64,000 nt of DNA, taken from an alpha proteobacterium HIMB114 (GTDB lineage Bacteria > Pseudomonadota > Alphaproteobacteria > Pelagibacterales > Pelagibacteraceae). The translations under genes were made by a program, and so were the position numbers. The notes under the pieces were generated by a model that was not told the DNA's origin, did not search any database, and saw nothing but the letters and a program-made list of their open reading frames with translations. Shown in pieces: positions 36,198 to 45,180 of the stretch; the stretch's first letter is position 1, and every line of letters starts with the position of its first letter. The DNA is taken from positions 496,001 through 560,000 of the forward strand of contig ADAC02000001.1 of the NCBI GenBank assembly GCA_000163555.2, read 5' to 3'.

Positions 36198-36820
36198 AAT
36201 TTAATAATAAATAAAAAATAAAAAATTGTTAAAAAAACTAAACCATCTATTCTATCTAAAATACCACCATGACCTGGTATTAAATTAGAATAATCTTTTA
36301 TTCCATTTTTTCGTTTTATAAATGAAAAGAATAAATCTCCAAAAATTACAATAAATGAAGAACCTAAAAGTAAAACTAAATTTAATATCAACGAATTGTA
36401 AATGTAATATTTATTATATATCATAAAAAAAATTGAAAGTTGTGCAAATAATATACTTCCTAGAAAACCAAAGTATGTTTTGTTTGGACTAATGTATTTA
36501 ATTTTTTTTCCTTTAAATAGCTTCCCAAAAACATAACCTCCTGTATCTGATAAAATAGTGACTATCAAAATCAATGATAAATAATAAAAGCTATTATTGA
36601 GTTTATGAATTTCTAAACAAGAATAAATAAAAAAAAATAAAATTATTAAAATTGATAATCTATAAATATTATTTTTAATATTTAAAATTTCATAAGTAGC
36701 GCCTAAAAATATAAGCAAAAGTAAAATCTTAAAATAATCATTGCCAACAAACAAAATAAAAAAAATGATTGGTATAATCAAAAATGAAAAAATCAATCTT
36801 TTAATAAAGTTTTTTTTCAT
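36194..36820 (-). CDS. cdsA: Phosphatidate cytidylyltransferase
   Basis: Makes CDP-diacylglycerol for all phospholipids. 208 residues, well below the 270-285 usual, with the loss among N-terminal membrane helices; about six hydrophobic segments remain. The C-terminal signature is complete: DTGGYVFGKLFKGKK, SPNKTYFGFLGS, and SFIKRKNGIKDYSNLIPGHG GILDRIDG. It overlaps uppS and dxr by 4 nt each. The complete catalytic region suggests a working enzyme. Confidence 0.93.
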   Translation of the reverse strand: MKKNFIKRLIFSFLIIPIIFFILFVGNDYFKILLLLIFLGATYEILNIKNNIYRLSILIILFFFIYSCLEIHKLNNSFYYLSLILIVTILSDTGGYVFGKLFKGKKIKYISPNKTYFGFLGSILFAQLSIFFMIYNKYYIYNSLILNLVLLLGSSFIVIFGDLFFSFIKRKNGIKDYSNLIPGHGGILDRIDGLVFLTIFYFLFIIKL

Positions 36821-37497
36821 GATCCAAAGTTTCTTTTTATTTTTGAAAAATTATAAAGCAATCTATTTAAATCTCTTATATTAAAATCAGGCCATAATTT
36901 ATTACAAAAGTATATTTCAGAATATGATGATTCCCATAACAAGAAATCACTAAGTCTCTTGTGACCACCTGTTCTTATAACTAAATCTAAATCCCCGCTA
37001 ATATATGTACTTAAATTTTTTGTTAAATTTTTTATTGTAAGGTTATTTTTGTTTTTAAAAGTTTTTTTGATTGATAAAATAATATCTGACCTGGAGCTAT
37101 AATTAAATGCAATATTTAAAACTAAATTTGCTTTAGGTAATTTGGTTACTTTAGAGGTTTTTTTTAATAAAATTTTAATATTTTTAGGTAGGTTTCGATT
37201 TTCACCAATAAAATTTAAATGTATTTTATTTTTAATAAAAAAATCATTATTTTGCCTGAGATATTTATCTAATAAATCAAGAATATTATTAATTTCCTTT
37301 TGATCTCTTTTTAACAAATTATCTTTTGATAAAGCGTATAATGTTAAATTTTTAATTTTTTTTTTTAAAAAAAAATCAATAAAAGGCTTTATATTCTCTA
37401 CTCCTTTTTGATGGCCTTTTATTCTATTTTTGTAATTTTTGAGGCCCCATCTACCATTACCATCCATTATGATGGCAACATGACTCGGTAATTTCAT
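36817..37497 (-). CDS. uppS: Undecaprenyl diphosphate synthase
   Basis: cis-Prenyltransferase that builds the C55 lipid carrier for peptidoglycan and polysaccharide. 226 residues. Catalytic Asp in HVAIIMDGNGRWG, GHQKGVENI, LTLYALSKDNLLKR, NIAFNYSSRSDI, and the C-terminal substrate block DLVIRTGGHKRLSDFLLWES with YFCNKLWPDF. It overlaps frr by 4 nt and cdsA by 4 nt. Confidence 0.96.
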   Translation of the reverse strand: MKLPSHVAIIMDGNGRWGLKNYKNRIKGHQKGVENIKPFIDFFLKKKIKNLTLYALSKDNLLKRDQKEINNILDLLDKYLRQNNDFFIKNKIHLNFIGENRNLPKNIKILLKKTSKVTKLPKANLVLNIAFNYSSRSDIILSIKKTFKNKNNLTIKNLTKNLSTYISGDLDLVIRTGGHKRLSDFLLWESSYSEIYFCNKLWPDFNIRDLNRLLYNFSKIKRNFGS

Positions 37498-38054
37498 ACC
37501 TTGAGTATTTCTTCTTCTTTTTCTTTAATTTTAATTTCAACCTTTTTTATAAAATCATCAGTAATTTTTTGTAATTCATTAGATAATTTTTTACTTTCGT
37601 CTTCACTAATATTTTTATTTTTTTCTTCTTTTTTTAAAAAATCCATTCCTGTTCTTCTGACATTTCTAATTGAAATTTTAATTTTTTCTGATTGCTGATT
37701 TACTATTTTAGACAATTCTTTTCTTCTATCTTCATTTAATTTTGGAACTGGAATTCTAAGTAATTGACCATCAATTACTGGATTTAAGTTCAAATCGCTT
37801 TCTCTAATTGCCTTTTCACAAAACTTTACATTATTTGCATCCCATACTTGAATTGATATTGTTTGTGGATCAGTAACTGTTATTGTAGCAACTTGATTAA
37901 TTGGCATAGATTGTCCGTAAACCTCTACTTTGACCAAATCTAACATTGAAGAGTGTGCTCTTCCTGTTCTTACAGTTGAAAGATCTTTACCAAGCGAAAC
38001 AATTGAGTCTTCCATTTTTTTTTCAAAAGATTTTAATCTACTGTCCGTAGTCAT
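37494..38054 (-). CDS. frr: Ribosome recycling factor
   Basis: Splits post-termination ribosomes together with EF-G. 186 residues: SLGKDLSTVRTGRAHSSMLD, the beta domain with QVATITVTDPQTISIQVWD, LNLNPVIDGQLLRIPVPKLNEDRR, and the long C-terminal helix KISIRNVRRTGMDFLKK. It lies 4 nt after tsf, the place where pyrH normally intervenes. Confidence 0.97.
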   Translation of the reverse strand: MTTDSRLKSFEKKMEDSIVSLGKDLSTVRTGRAHSSMLDLVKVEVYGQSMPINQVATITVTDPQTISIQVWDANNVKFCEKAIRESDLNLNPVIDGQLLRIPVPKLNEDRRKELSKIVNQQSEKIKISIRNVRRTGMDFLKKEEKNKNISEDESKKLSNELQKITDDFIKKVEIKIKEKEEEILKV

Positions 38055-38058
38055 TTTT

Positions 38059-38961
38059 TTATTTTGTTAATGATTTTACTTCCTCACTAAAATCAGTTTT
38101 TTTAACCTCGATACCTTCGCCCACCTTGTATTTATAATAATTAATAATTTCAAAATTATCTCCATTATCTTTATTAAAGTTTTCTATAGCCTTCATTACT
38201 TTAATATCTTGATCAACAACCCAACTTTGGCCTAATAAAGTATTTTCAGATATAATTTTATTTAATTTTCCTGTCATAATTTTCTCAATTATCTCAGGTT
38301 TTTTCCCTTCTTTACTAAGTTGTTCTTCAATTATTTTTTTTTCACTTTCAATAAAATTTTTATCTAAACTCTTTTCATCTAATGCAATTGGTGACATTGC
38401 AGCTATATGCATACAAATGTTATTTGCAAAACTTTTTGAAACATCTTTATTTGACTTATATTTAATTACAGCAACGATTTTTCCAGTCAAATCACTTGAT
38501 TTATTATGAATGTAATAACTTACCTTGTATCCATCTTTTTTAATATTTTCAAATCGTCTTAATTTTATATTTTCACCAATTTTAGAAATTAGATTAACAA
38601 TAGAATCTTTAACAGTCGTATCATTTAATTTTTGACTTTGTAGTTCATCTATACTTTTTGCATTTACACTTGCTTTAGAAATCTTTGAGCAAAATTCTAT
38701 AAATTCATTATTTTTAGCAACAAAGTCTGTTTCGGTGTTTATTTCAGTTAAGGTAAAATTATTTTCACTTTCACCAGTAATGATTAATCCCTCGGCTGCA
38801 TCTCTTGAGCTTTTTTTAGATGCTTTTAAGACACCTTTTTTTCTTAGATATTCTACCGATTTATCTATATCGTTATTATTTTCTTTAAGAGCATTTTTGC
38901 AATCTTGCATACCAGCTCCAGTAACTTCCCTTAACTCTTTTACTTTTTCAAGCACTGACAT
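38059..38961 (-). CDS. tsf: Elongation factor Ts
   Basis: Guanine-nucleotide exchange factor for EF-Tu. 300 residues. N-terminal UBA-like domain with VKELREVTGAGMQDCKNALKENNNDI, the core contact FTLTEINTETDFVAKNNEF, and the C-terminal LLGQSWVVDQDIKV block. It starts 14 nt inside the rpsB end; the two are a standard coupled pair controlled by the S2 leader. Confidence 0.97.
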   Translation of the reverse strand: MSVLEKVKELREVTGAGMQDCKNALKENNNDIDKSVEYLRKKGVLKASKKSSRDAAEGLIITGESENNFTLTEINTETDFVAKNNEFIEFCSKISKASVNAKSIDELQSQKLNDTTVKDSIVNLISKIGENIKLRRFENIKKDGYKVSYYIHNKSSDLTGKIVAVIKYKSNKDVSKSFANNICMHIAAMSPIALDEKSLDKNFIESEKKIIEEQLSKEGKKPEIIEKIMTGKLNKIISENTLLGQSWVVDQDIKVMKAIENFNKDNGDNFEIINYYKYKVGEGIEVKKTDFSEEVKSLTK

Positions 38962-39736
38962 TTTTATCTTCCTTGTTTATCTCTTTTTTATTATTCGATT
39001 TTTGATCTTTTAAATTATCATTTATTTTTTCTTTTTTTTCAGAAACTTTAATATTTTTCTTTGCATCTAAAATAGTTTTTTTAATTAAATCACAATAAAG
39101 ATTGATTGACCTACGTGCATCGTCATTCCCTGGAATTGGAAAATCAATATTATCTGGATCAGAATTGCTGTCTAGTACTCCAATAATGGGAATGTTAAGT
39201 TTTTTTGCCTCCAATACAGCTAATGACTCAATATTTGTATCTATTACGAAAATTATATCTGGAATTTTTTTCATCTCAGAAATTCCACCTAAGGATCTTT
39301 CTAGTTTTTCTTTTTCAAGATTCATTTTGATTAACTCTTTTTTTGTAAATCCAGAGTCTTCCTTTAATAAATTTTTCTTGAGCTCTTTTAATCTTTTTAT
39401 TGAATTGGTAATTGTATTCCAATTAGTTAGCATTCCTCCTAACCATCTAAAATTTACATAATAATTATCTGTTTCTTTGGCAACTTCAGCAATAAGTTCG
39501 GAAGCTTGTTTTTTGGTAGAAACAAATAATACTTTGCCACCACTTGATACAGATTTATGTAGTTCTAAAAGAGCGGTTTTTAAAAGCTCTAATGTTTTTG
39601 ACAAATCGATGATGTGAATAGAGTTTTTTTCTCCAAAAATATAAGGTTTCATTTTCGGATTCCACCTAAAGGTCTTGTGACCTAAGTGTACACCTGCCTC
39701 TAACAGGTCTTTTACTGTTACTTCTGGTAAATTCAT
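38948..39736 (-). CDS. rpsB: Ribosomal protein S2
   Basis: Small-subunit protein, 262 residues from the ATG at 39736, preceded by AAGGA four bases upstream. An open-frame extension to 39793 crosses the structured leader and is not protein. Motifs: LLEAGVHLGHKTFRWNPKMKPYIFGEKN, YVNFRWLGGMLTNWNTI, PDIIFVIDTN, and IPGNDDARRSINLYCDLI. The last 35 or so residues form a Lys/Glu/Asn-rich tail (KEINKEDKNVSA at the end) beyond the normal S2 fold. Confidence 0.97.
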   Translation of the reverse strand: MNLPEVTVKDLLEAGVHLGHKTFRWNPKMKPYIFGEKNSIHIIDLSKTLELLKTALLELHKSVSSGGKVLFVSTKKQASELIAEVAKETDNYYVNFRWLGGMLTNWNTITNSIKRLKELKKNLLKEDSGFTKKELIKMNLEKEKLERSLGGISEMKKIPDIIFVIDTNIESLAVLEAKKLNIPIIGVLDSNSDPDNIDFPIPGNDDARRSINLYCDLIKKTILDAKKNIKVSEKKEKINDNLKDQKSNNKKEINKEDKNVSA

Positions 39737-39738
39737 TT

Positions 39739-39828
39739 TATCCTTTCCGGTTAATCCTCCAGAGAAGCTACTGCATATGCAGACCGGGGGCATAAAGCCA
39801 CTTTCTCTGTGCGTTTTTTATGTGGCTT
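39739..39828 (-). ncRNA. rpsB (S2) 5' leader, structured autoregulatory element candidate
   Basis: A GC-richer block in the longest gene-free gap of the window. Read on the minus strand: hairpin arms AAGCCAC (39828-39822) and GTGGCTT (39801-39795); CCGGT (39787-39783) complementary to ACCGG (39751-39747); palindrome CTGCATATGCAG (39782-39771); and CAGAGAA (39809-39803), inside the first hairpin loop, complementary to TTCTCTG (39766-39760), which abuts GGAGG (39760-39756). The start-proximal Shine-Dalgarno, AAGGA, is at 39745-39741. S2 leaders of this sort have been described in Pelagibacter and are thought to bind S2. The exact structure is my inference. Confidence 0.75.
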
Positions 39829-39853
39829 ATATAACTGAATGCTAAAATTACAA
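39826..39853 (-). promoter_or_regulatory. Candidate rpsB promoter
   Basis: TTGTAA (39853-39848) and TATAAG (39831-39826) on the minus strand with 16 nt spacing, 12 nt beyond the dnaE stop. The -10 overlaps the first arm of the leader hairpin, so initiation here would remove part of that arm. Either an upstream promoter in or before dnaE is used, or the hairpin is not part of the mature leader. Confidence 0.35.
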
Positions 39854-39864
39854 CTGAAAATTTA

Positions 39865-42800
39865 TTAAAAAATTGGCTTTATTTGGTAATTTTCAAGGAA
39901 CTCAATATCAGAATGCCTAACATTAAATTTATGATCAAGTTTAAAAGAATACTTTTTAGAATTTTTATCCTTATAAATAATATTTACATTTGAAGACCCT
40001 TTTTCATTCAATCTACTTTTAATAACATCTAAAGATTTGATATTATCAATTTCAAAACTCACCTTATCAATTATTTGATTTTTTAAATCATCTATTAAAA
40101 ATATATTTTCTAAATTAATTCTTTCAATATTTTCTTTAGTGATTTCTTTCTTTACCTTTACCAAAAAAGAATTACCAACAACAAGATCAGATCTATTTTC
40201 TACTAATTTTTCTGAAAATATAAATAGTTCATACATTGAGCCTAGATCAACTAACTTAATGATTGCATAAGGATTTCCCTTTGCGGTTTTTTTTTCTTGA
40301 ATTGAAATTAATGTTCCGGCAATCATTGCATCTTTAAGAGCATTATTATTTTTTAATTCTTGATGTGAAGATACGTTATATTTTTTTAGGACTTGAAGAT
40401 TTGATTTTAACGGATGTTCTCCAACAAAAAACCCAATTGACTCAAACTCTTTTTTTATTTTTTCATTTTTATCCCAATCTAATATGTTAAATTCTTGTAT
40501 ATTTGTTTGATCATTCTCCATTTCATTTGAAAATAATTGATCTTGTTCGTTATCGTTAACTTTATCAGAAGATTTTGATTGTTTTATATATTCTGGAACA
40601 TTCTCAAAAAGTTTTTTTCTATTATTGTCTAAGATATCTAACGAACCAGACTTGATTAAACCCTCTAATTGTAACTTATTTAAATTTTTACTTTCTACTC
40701 TGCTTAAAAATTCAGAAATTGAATTGAATTTTCCATTTTTCTCTCTTTCATATACAATTTTTGAAATAGTATCATAACCTACAGCTTTTACTGCCGATAA
40801 TGCGTAATAAATAGTTTTATCTCGAGGTAAAAATTCTGCATATGAAAAATTAATATTTGGTGGTCTAATATCAATTTTTAATCTTTTTAATTCTTCGTAA
40901 AATAAATTTAATTTATCAGTATTTGATAGTTCAGTATTCATAGATGCGCAAAAGAAATATATTGGATAATGAGTTTTTAGGTACGCTGTTTGAAAAGCAA
41001 TTAACGCATATGCAGCAGCATGACTTTTGTTAAAACCATATTGTGCAAACTTTTCTACTAATTGAAAAATATAAATAACTTGATCTCTTGAAATACCATT
41101 TTTAACAGCTCCATCTATAAAATCTTTTTTTTGCCGCTCCATTTCTACTGACTTTTTCTTACCCATAGCTTTTCTTAAAATATCCGCTTTGCTTGCGCTG
41201 AAACTTGATAAAGCTTGAGCAATTTGCATCACTTGTTCTTGATAAATTATTACTCCATATGTTTCCTTTAAAATATTTTCTAACTTTGGATGAATGTAGT
41301 CAACTTCCTCTTTTTCATGTTTTCTAGAAATATAAGTTGGAATATTTTGCATAGGACCAGGTCTATACAATGCTACTAAGGCTATGATATCTTCAAATTT
41401 ATTTGGTTTTAATTGCTTTAAAACTTCTCTCATCCCAGAGCTTTCAAGTTGAAATATACCCATAGTTTCTCCAGAACTAAGTAGCTCAAAAGTTTTTTGA
41501 TCTGATAAATTGATTTTACTTATATCAAAATCAGCTTTGTCTTTTTGAATAAATTCAATAGTTTTTTTTATTACTGTTAAAGTTTTTAAACCAAGAAAAT
41601 CAAATTTAACCAAACCAGCTTCCTCTGATGATTTCATATCAAATTGAGTAACTGGAATTGGTAAGGTTGAAGATAAATCTTTATAAAGAGGAACTATTTC
41701 ATCTAAATTTCTATCACCAATAACAACTCCCGCTGCATGAGTTGCTACGTTTCTATATAACCCTTCAAGTTTCAAAGCATAATTAATTAGTTTTTTTATT
41801 ATTGGATCGTTTTTTTCAGCTTCTTGTAATCTTGGTTCTATTGCAATTGACTCAGCTAAAGACAATGGTCTAGACGGATCAAATGGTATCATTTTACAAA
41901 GCTGATCTACCCTTCCATAAGGTAGACCTAAAACTCTACCAATATCACGTAATGCCATTCTTGCTTGAAGCTTTCCAAAAGTAATAATTTGGGCAACTTT
42001 ATTTGGATATTTGTCTTTAACATAATTAATAACTTCATCACGACCTTCTTGACAAAAATCTATATCAAAGTCTGGCATTGATATTCTGTCGGGGTTTAAG
42101 AAACGCTCAAAGATCAAACCAAATCTGATAGGATCTAAATCAGTAATAGACAGGCACCAGGCAACAAGCGATCCAGCTCCCGATCCTCTTCCTGGCCCTA
42201 CAGGAATATTATTTGATTTAGCCCAATTTATGTAATCAGATACAATTAAAAAGTACCCGGAAAATTTCATTTTTGAAATTACGTTAACTTCATAATTTAA
42301 TCTGTCAAAATAATTTTTTTTAATTTCGTCTTTATCAGTAGTTGCACCTAGCCTTGGATAAACGTACTTTTCTAATCTTTCTTCTAAACCTTTCTCTGCT
42401 TTATCTTTTAATATTTGATTAGTATCTTTTCCATTTTCAGAAAAAGATGGAAGTAATGGATTACTTTTTTTTGGAAAATAATTAAATTTATATTTAAAGT
42501 TTTTGTTATTTTCGAGAGCGTCAGGCAAATCAGCAAAAAGGTTTTCAAATTCACTTGTTTTTTTAAAATAATGCTGATTGGAATATTTTAACCTGTTTTT
42601 TTCATTAACATAATTTTTTTCACCAACGCAAATAAAAGCGTCATGAGCATTATATGAATCTTGTTCCAGATAAAATACTTCATTGGTTGCAATTAATGGT
42701 ATACTTGTATCAGATGATAATTTAATTAACTTTTTTTCAAGTTGTTTTTCATGAGACTCATTATGTCTTTGAATTTCTATATAAATATTATCATTAAAAA

Positions 42801-43284
42801 TATCTTTAAGTTTTTTTACCTCGTTGAAACAGTATTCATCTTTATTTTTTACTAATAAATCTGAAAAAAAACTAAAACTTCCACCGATTAGTATAATTAT
42901 TCCCTCATGATATTTTTTTAATATATTTAAATTGATATTTGGCTTGTCGTCATGTTCTTGTAGATCGAGATAAGATTTGGAAGATAGTTTTAGTAAATTT
43001 TTATAGCCGATTTGATTTTTTGCATACAGGGATGCTGTTCCGTAGGTTATTTTTCCATCTACATTTTCTTTTATATAAATTTTTGTTCCTATTAGAGGTT
43101 GAATGCCTTCCTTCTTAAGTTGAGAAGAAAATTCTAAAGCTCCAGATAAGTTTTCAGAGTCACAAAGTCCTACTGCTGTAACACTATGCTCTTTGCAGTA
43201 ATTAACCAATTTATCAATTTTTATTGCACCTTCACAAATTGAAAATTGGGAATGTATTTTTAAATTAATTGCTTCTGCAGACAT
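39865..43284 (-). CDS. dnaE: DNA polymerase III alpha subunit
   Basis: Replicative polymerase, 1139 residues. PHP domain (1 to about 280; NLKIHSQFSICEGA), palm with PVGPGRGSGAGSLVAWCLSI and the catalytic aspartates in SMPDFDIDFCQEGRDEV, RNVATHAAGVVIGDR, DFLGLKTLTVI, VALYRPGPMQNIPTYISRKH, GVIIYQEQVMQIAQ and FNKSHAAAYALIAFQTAYLK; then a helix-hairpin-helix region and an OB domain (DAMIAGTLISIQEKKTAKGN). It shares one base with lolD. The order lolC-lolD-dnaE is conserved in alphaproteobacteria. Confidence 0.97.
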   Translation of the reverse strand: MSAEAINLKIHSQFSICEGAIKIDKLVNYCKEHSVTAVGLCDSENLSGALEFSSQLKKEGIQPLIGTKIYIKENVDGKITYGTASLYAKNQIGYKNLLKLSSKSYLDLQEHDDKPNINLNILKKYHEGIIILIGGSFSFFSDLLVKNKDEYCFNEVKKLKDIFNDNIYIEIQRHNESHEKQLEKKLIKLSSDTSIPLIATNEVFYLEQDSYNAHDAFICVGEKNYVNEKNRLKYSNQHYFKKTSEFENLFADLPDALENNKNFKYKFNYFPKKSNPLLPSFSENGKDTNQILKDKAEKGLEERLEKYVYPRLGATTDKDEIKKNYFDRLNYEVNVISKMKFSGYFLIVSDYINWAKSNNIPVGPGRGSGAGSLVAWCLSITDLDPIRFGLIFERFLNPDRISMPDFDIDFCQEGRDEVINYVKDKYPNKVAQIITFGKLQARMALRDIGRVLGLPYGRVDQLCKMIPFDPSRPLSLAESIAIEPRLQEAEKNDPIIKKLINYALKLEGLYRNVATHAAGVVIGDRNLDEIVPLYKDLSSTLPIPVTQFDMKSSEEAGLVKFDFLGLKTLTVIKKTIEFIQKDKADFDISKINLSDQKTFELLSSGETMGIFQLESSGMREVLKQLKPNKFEDIIALVALYRPGPMQNIPTYISRKHEKEEVDYIHPKLENILKETYGVIIYQEQVMQIAQALSSFSASKADILRKAMGKKKSVEMERQKKDFIDGAVKNGISRDQVIYIFQLVEKFAQYGFNKSHAAAYALIAFQTAYLKTHYPIYFFCASMNTELSNTDKLNLFYEELKRLKIDIRPPNINFSYAEFLPRDKTIYYALSAVKAVGYDTISKIVYEREKNGKFNSISEFLSRVESKNLNKLQLEGLIKSGSLDILDNNRKKLFENVPEYIKQSKSSDKVNDNEQDQLFSNEMENDQTNIQEFNILDWDKNEKIKKEFESIGFFVGEHPLKSNLQVLKKYNVSSHQELKNNNALKDAMIAGTLISIQEKKTAKGNPYAIIKLVDLGSMYELFIFSEKLVENRSDLVVGNSFLVKVKKEITKENIERINLENIFLIDDLKNQIIDKVSFEIDNIKSLDVIKSRLNEKGSSNVNIIYKDKNSKKYSFKLDHKFNVRHSDIEFLENYQIKPIF

Positions 43285-43964
43285 TAATTAAAATTAACAG
43301 TTCCATTTGAAATTGTTAATTCTAAATCTGACTTATTAACAAGTGATTTATTGTGAGTTGCAAACAATATTAAAGAATTTTCATCTTTAAAATTTAAAAA
43401 CATATCTAAAATTACTTCTGCATTTTTTGAATCTAAGCTTCCAGTTGGTTCATCTGCTAATATAAGCTTGGGTTTGTTTATTAAGCTTCTAGCAATAGCA
43501 ACTCTTTGTTGCTCTCCACCTGATAATTCCTTAGGCGTATGATTTAATCTATTTTCTAAACCAGCTTTTGTTAATAAATTTTTAGCCAACTCTAAAGATT
43601 TAGATTTGCTTTCACCCGTATAAAGATTGGGCAACATTACATTTTCTAATGCAGTTAAATCTGAAATTAAATTAAAATTCTGAAAAACAATTGAGATATT
43701 TTTTCTTCTATAGTCAGATTTTTCTTTATCACTTAAATTAAATAAATTCTTTGAAGTATCTAAATTATATTCTCCTCTATCAGGTATATCTAACAATCCT
43801 AGTAAATGAATAAATGTTGATTTTCCAGAGCCTGACGGCCCTGTTAATGCTACCAATTTATTTGTTGTTAAATCAAGGTTTATATCATCTAAAACTACAA
43901 TTTCATCAGTCGAATCAATAAATTTTTTTTTTAAACTTTTAATTTGCAAAAAACTTTTATTCAT
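43284..43964 (-). CDS. lolD: Lipoprotein-releasing ABC transporter ATPase LolD
   Basis: Energises release of outer-membrane lipoproteins from the inner membrane. 226 residues: Walker A GPSGSGKST, Q-loop VFQNFNLI, signature LSGGEQQRVAIARSL, Walker B LILADEPTGSLD, switch His ATHNK. The start overlaps lolC by 8 nt. It belongs to the MacB/LolD subfamily; pairing with the adjacent LolC permease fixes the assignment. Confidence 0.95.
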   Translation of the reverse strand: MNKSFLQIKSLKKKFIDSTDEIVVLDDINLDLTTNKLVALTGPSGSGKSTFIHLLGLLDIPDRGEYNLDTSKNLFNLSDKEKSDYRRKNISIVFQNFNLISDLTALENVMLPNLYTGESKSKSLELAKNLLTKAGLENRLNHTPKELSGGEQQRVAIARSLINKPKLILADEPTGSLDSKNAEVILDMFLNFKDENSLILFATHNKSLVNKSDLELTISNGTVNFN

Positions 43965-45180
43965 TTTTTAAGTTTTTAATTGGTTCAAGTTTGGAGGCGC
44001 TTAAAGCAGGAAATAAGGATGCAATAAAAACAATTAAAATTGAAAAAATTGAAATCAATAAAACAGAGTCATAATTAATATAAGATGGCAATTCACTTAA
44101 AAAATATATTTCTGAAGGAAAAATATTAATATTAAAATTATTATTCAAAAAACTTCTGATATTTTCTAGATAATAAGATATAAAAATACCGAGCATAACA
44201 CCAAGTGCCGTTCCTAATAAACCTATTGTTGTACCAGTTAGTAGGAAAATTTTAAGTATTGAGTTTTTTCTAAAACCTATTGATCTTAAAATCGATATTT
44301 CTTTAGATTTATTTTTAATCAAAATGGTTAATACCGAAATTATATTAAAAGCTGCAACAACTATAATTAAAGTTAAAATAATAAACATTACATTTCTTTC
44401 AACTTTTAGAGCATCAAAAAATGTTTTATTACTATCTACCCATGAATATATTAGACGATCATTATATTTTTGTTTTAAGACATTTGTAAAGTTATTTGAA
44501 TTATCAGGGTTGTTTATTCTTATTTCAATTTCATTTTCTTTATTTGAAAAAAATTTACTTTGATCTAAATTTGAAATTAGAAAGTTATTATCAAATTCAT
44601 ACATTCCAGTATTAAATATAAAACTAACTTTAAAATTAAATTGTTTTGGCAAAATTCCAAAAGGAGTTGTTTCTGTGTTATTTGATAATAAGGTTAGATT
44701 ATCACCTACGCCTAAAGACAATTTGCTTGCCAATTCTAATCCTACTCCAATTCCATTTTCATTTACTTTTCCTTTAACAATAGAGTTTTTTAGAAAATAA
44801 ATATCTTTTATCTCATTTTTAGAAAAACTTTTTACTAAAACTCCATAATTTTTATTTTGTGTAAGAATTAATGCTTCAGAATTATTTACTAAATTAAGAT
44901 CTGATATTTTAAAATTATTTTTTTTAGCAAAGTTTATGATGCTTTCTTTTTCTAAATTATATTTTCCTTTAGATTGAAATGAAATATGTGGTTGGTACCC
45001 TAGAAGTTTATCCAGCAAATCTATTCTAAAGCCATTCATAACAGACATTACTATAATTAATGTCGCTACACCTAGCATTATTCCAATAAAAGAAAAATTA
45101 GATATGACTCTTAAAAAACCATCTTTGTTTTTTGGTTTTAGATATCTTGAGATAATTAAAATTTCAGCTTTATTTATCAA
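43957..45180 (-). CDS. lolC: Lipoprotein-releasing ABC transporter permease LolC/LolE
   Basis: Inner-membrane permease partner of LolD, 407 residues. Membrane helix at about 22-48, a large periplasmic domain to about 265, then three helices ([20 protein letters not shown]; the [21 protein letters not shown] region; and near 375-395). The cytoplasmic coupling segment [18 protein letters not shown] is typical. One permease gene is present, as in many alphaproteobacteria, suggesting a homodimer rather than separate LolC and LolE. It overlaps proS by 11 nt. Confidence 0.93.
   Translation of the reverse strand: MINKAEILIISRYLKPKNKDGFLRVISNFSFIGIMLGVATLIIVMSVMNGFRIDLLDKLLGYQPHISFQSKGKYNLEKESIINFAKKNNFKISDLNLVNNSEALILTQNKNYGVLVKSFSKNEIKDIYFLKNSIVKGKVNENGIGVGLELASKLSLGVGDNLTLLSNNTETTPFGILPKQFNFKVSFIFNTGMYEFDNNFLISNLDQSKFFSNKENEIEIRINNPDNSNNFTNVLKQKYNDRLIYSWVDSNKTFFDALKVERNVMFIILTLIIVVAAFNIISVLTILIKNKSKEISILRSIGFRKNSILKIFLLTGTTIGLLGTALGVMLGIFISYYLENIRSFLNNNFNINIFPSEIYFLSELPSYINYDSVLLISIFSILIVFIASLFPALSASKLEPIKNLKNE

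Noticed and set aside
38055-38058. A frameshifted or hidden pyrH between tsf and frr
   Set aside because: Only 4 nt are available and both flanking proteins are full length.
39737-39793. N-terminal extension of ribosomal protein S2
   Set aside because: The added residues come from the structured leader; a good AAGGA sits four bases before the ATG at 39736, where S2 proteins start.
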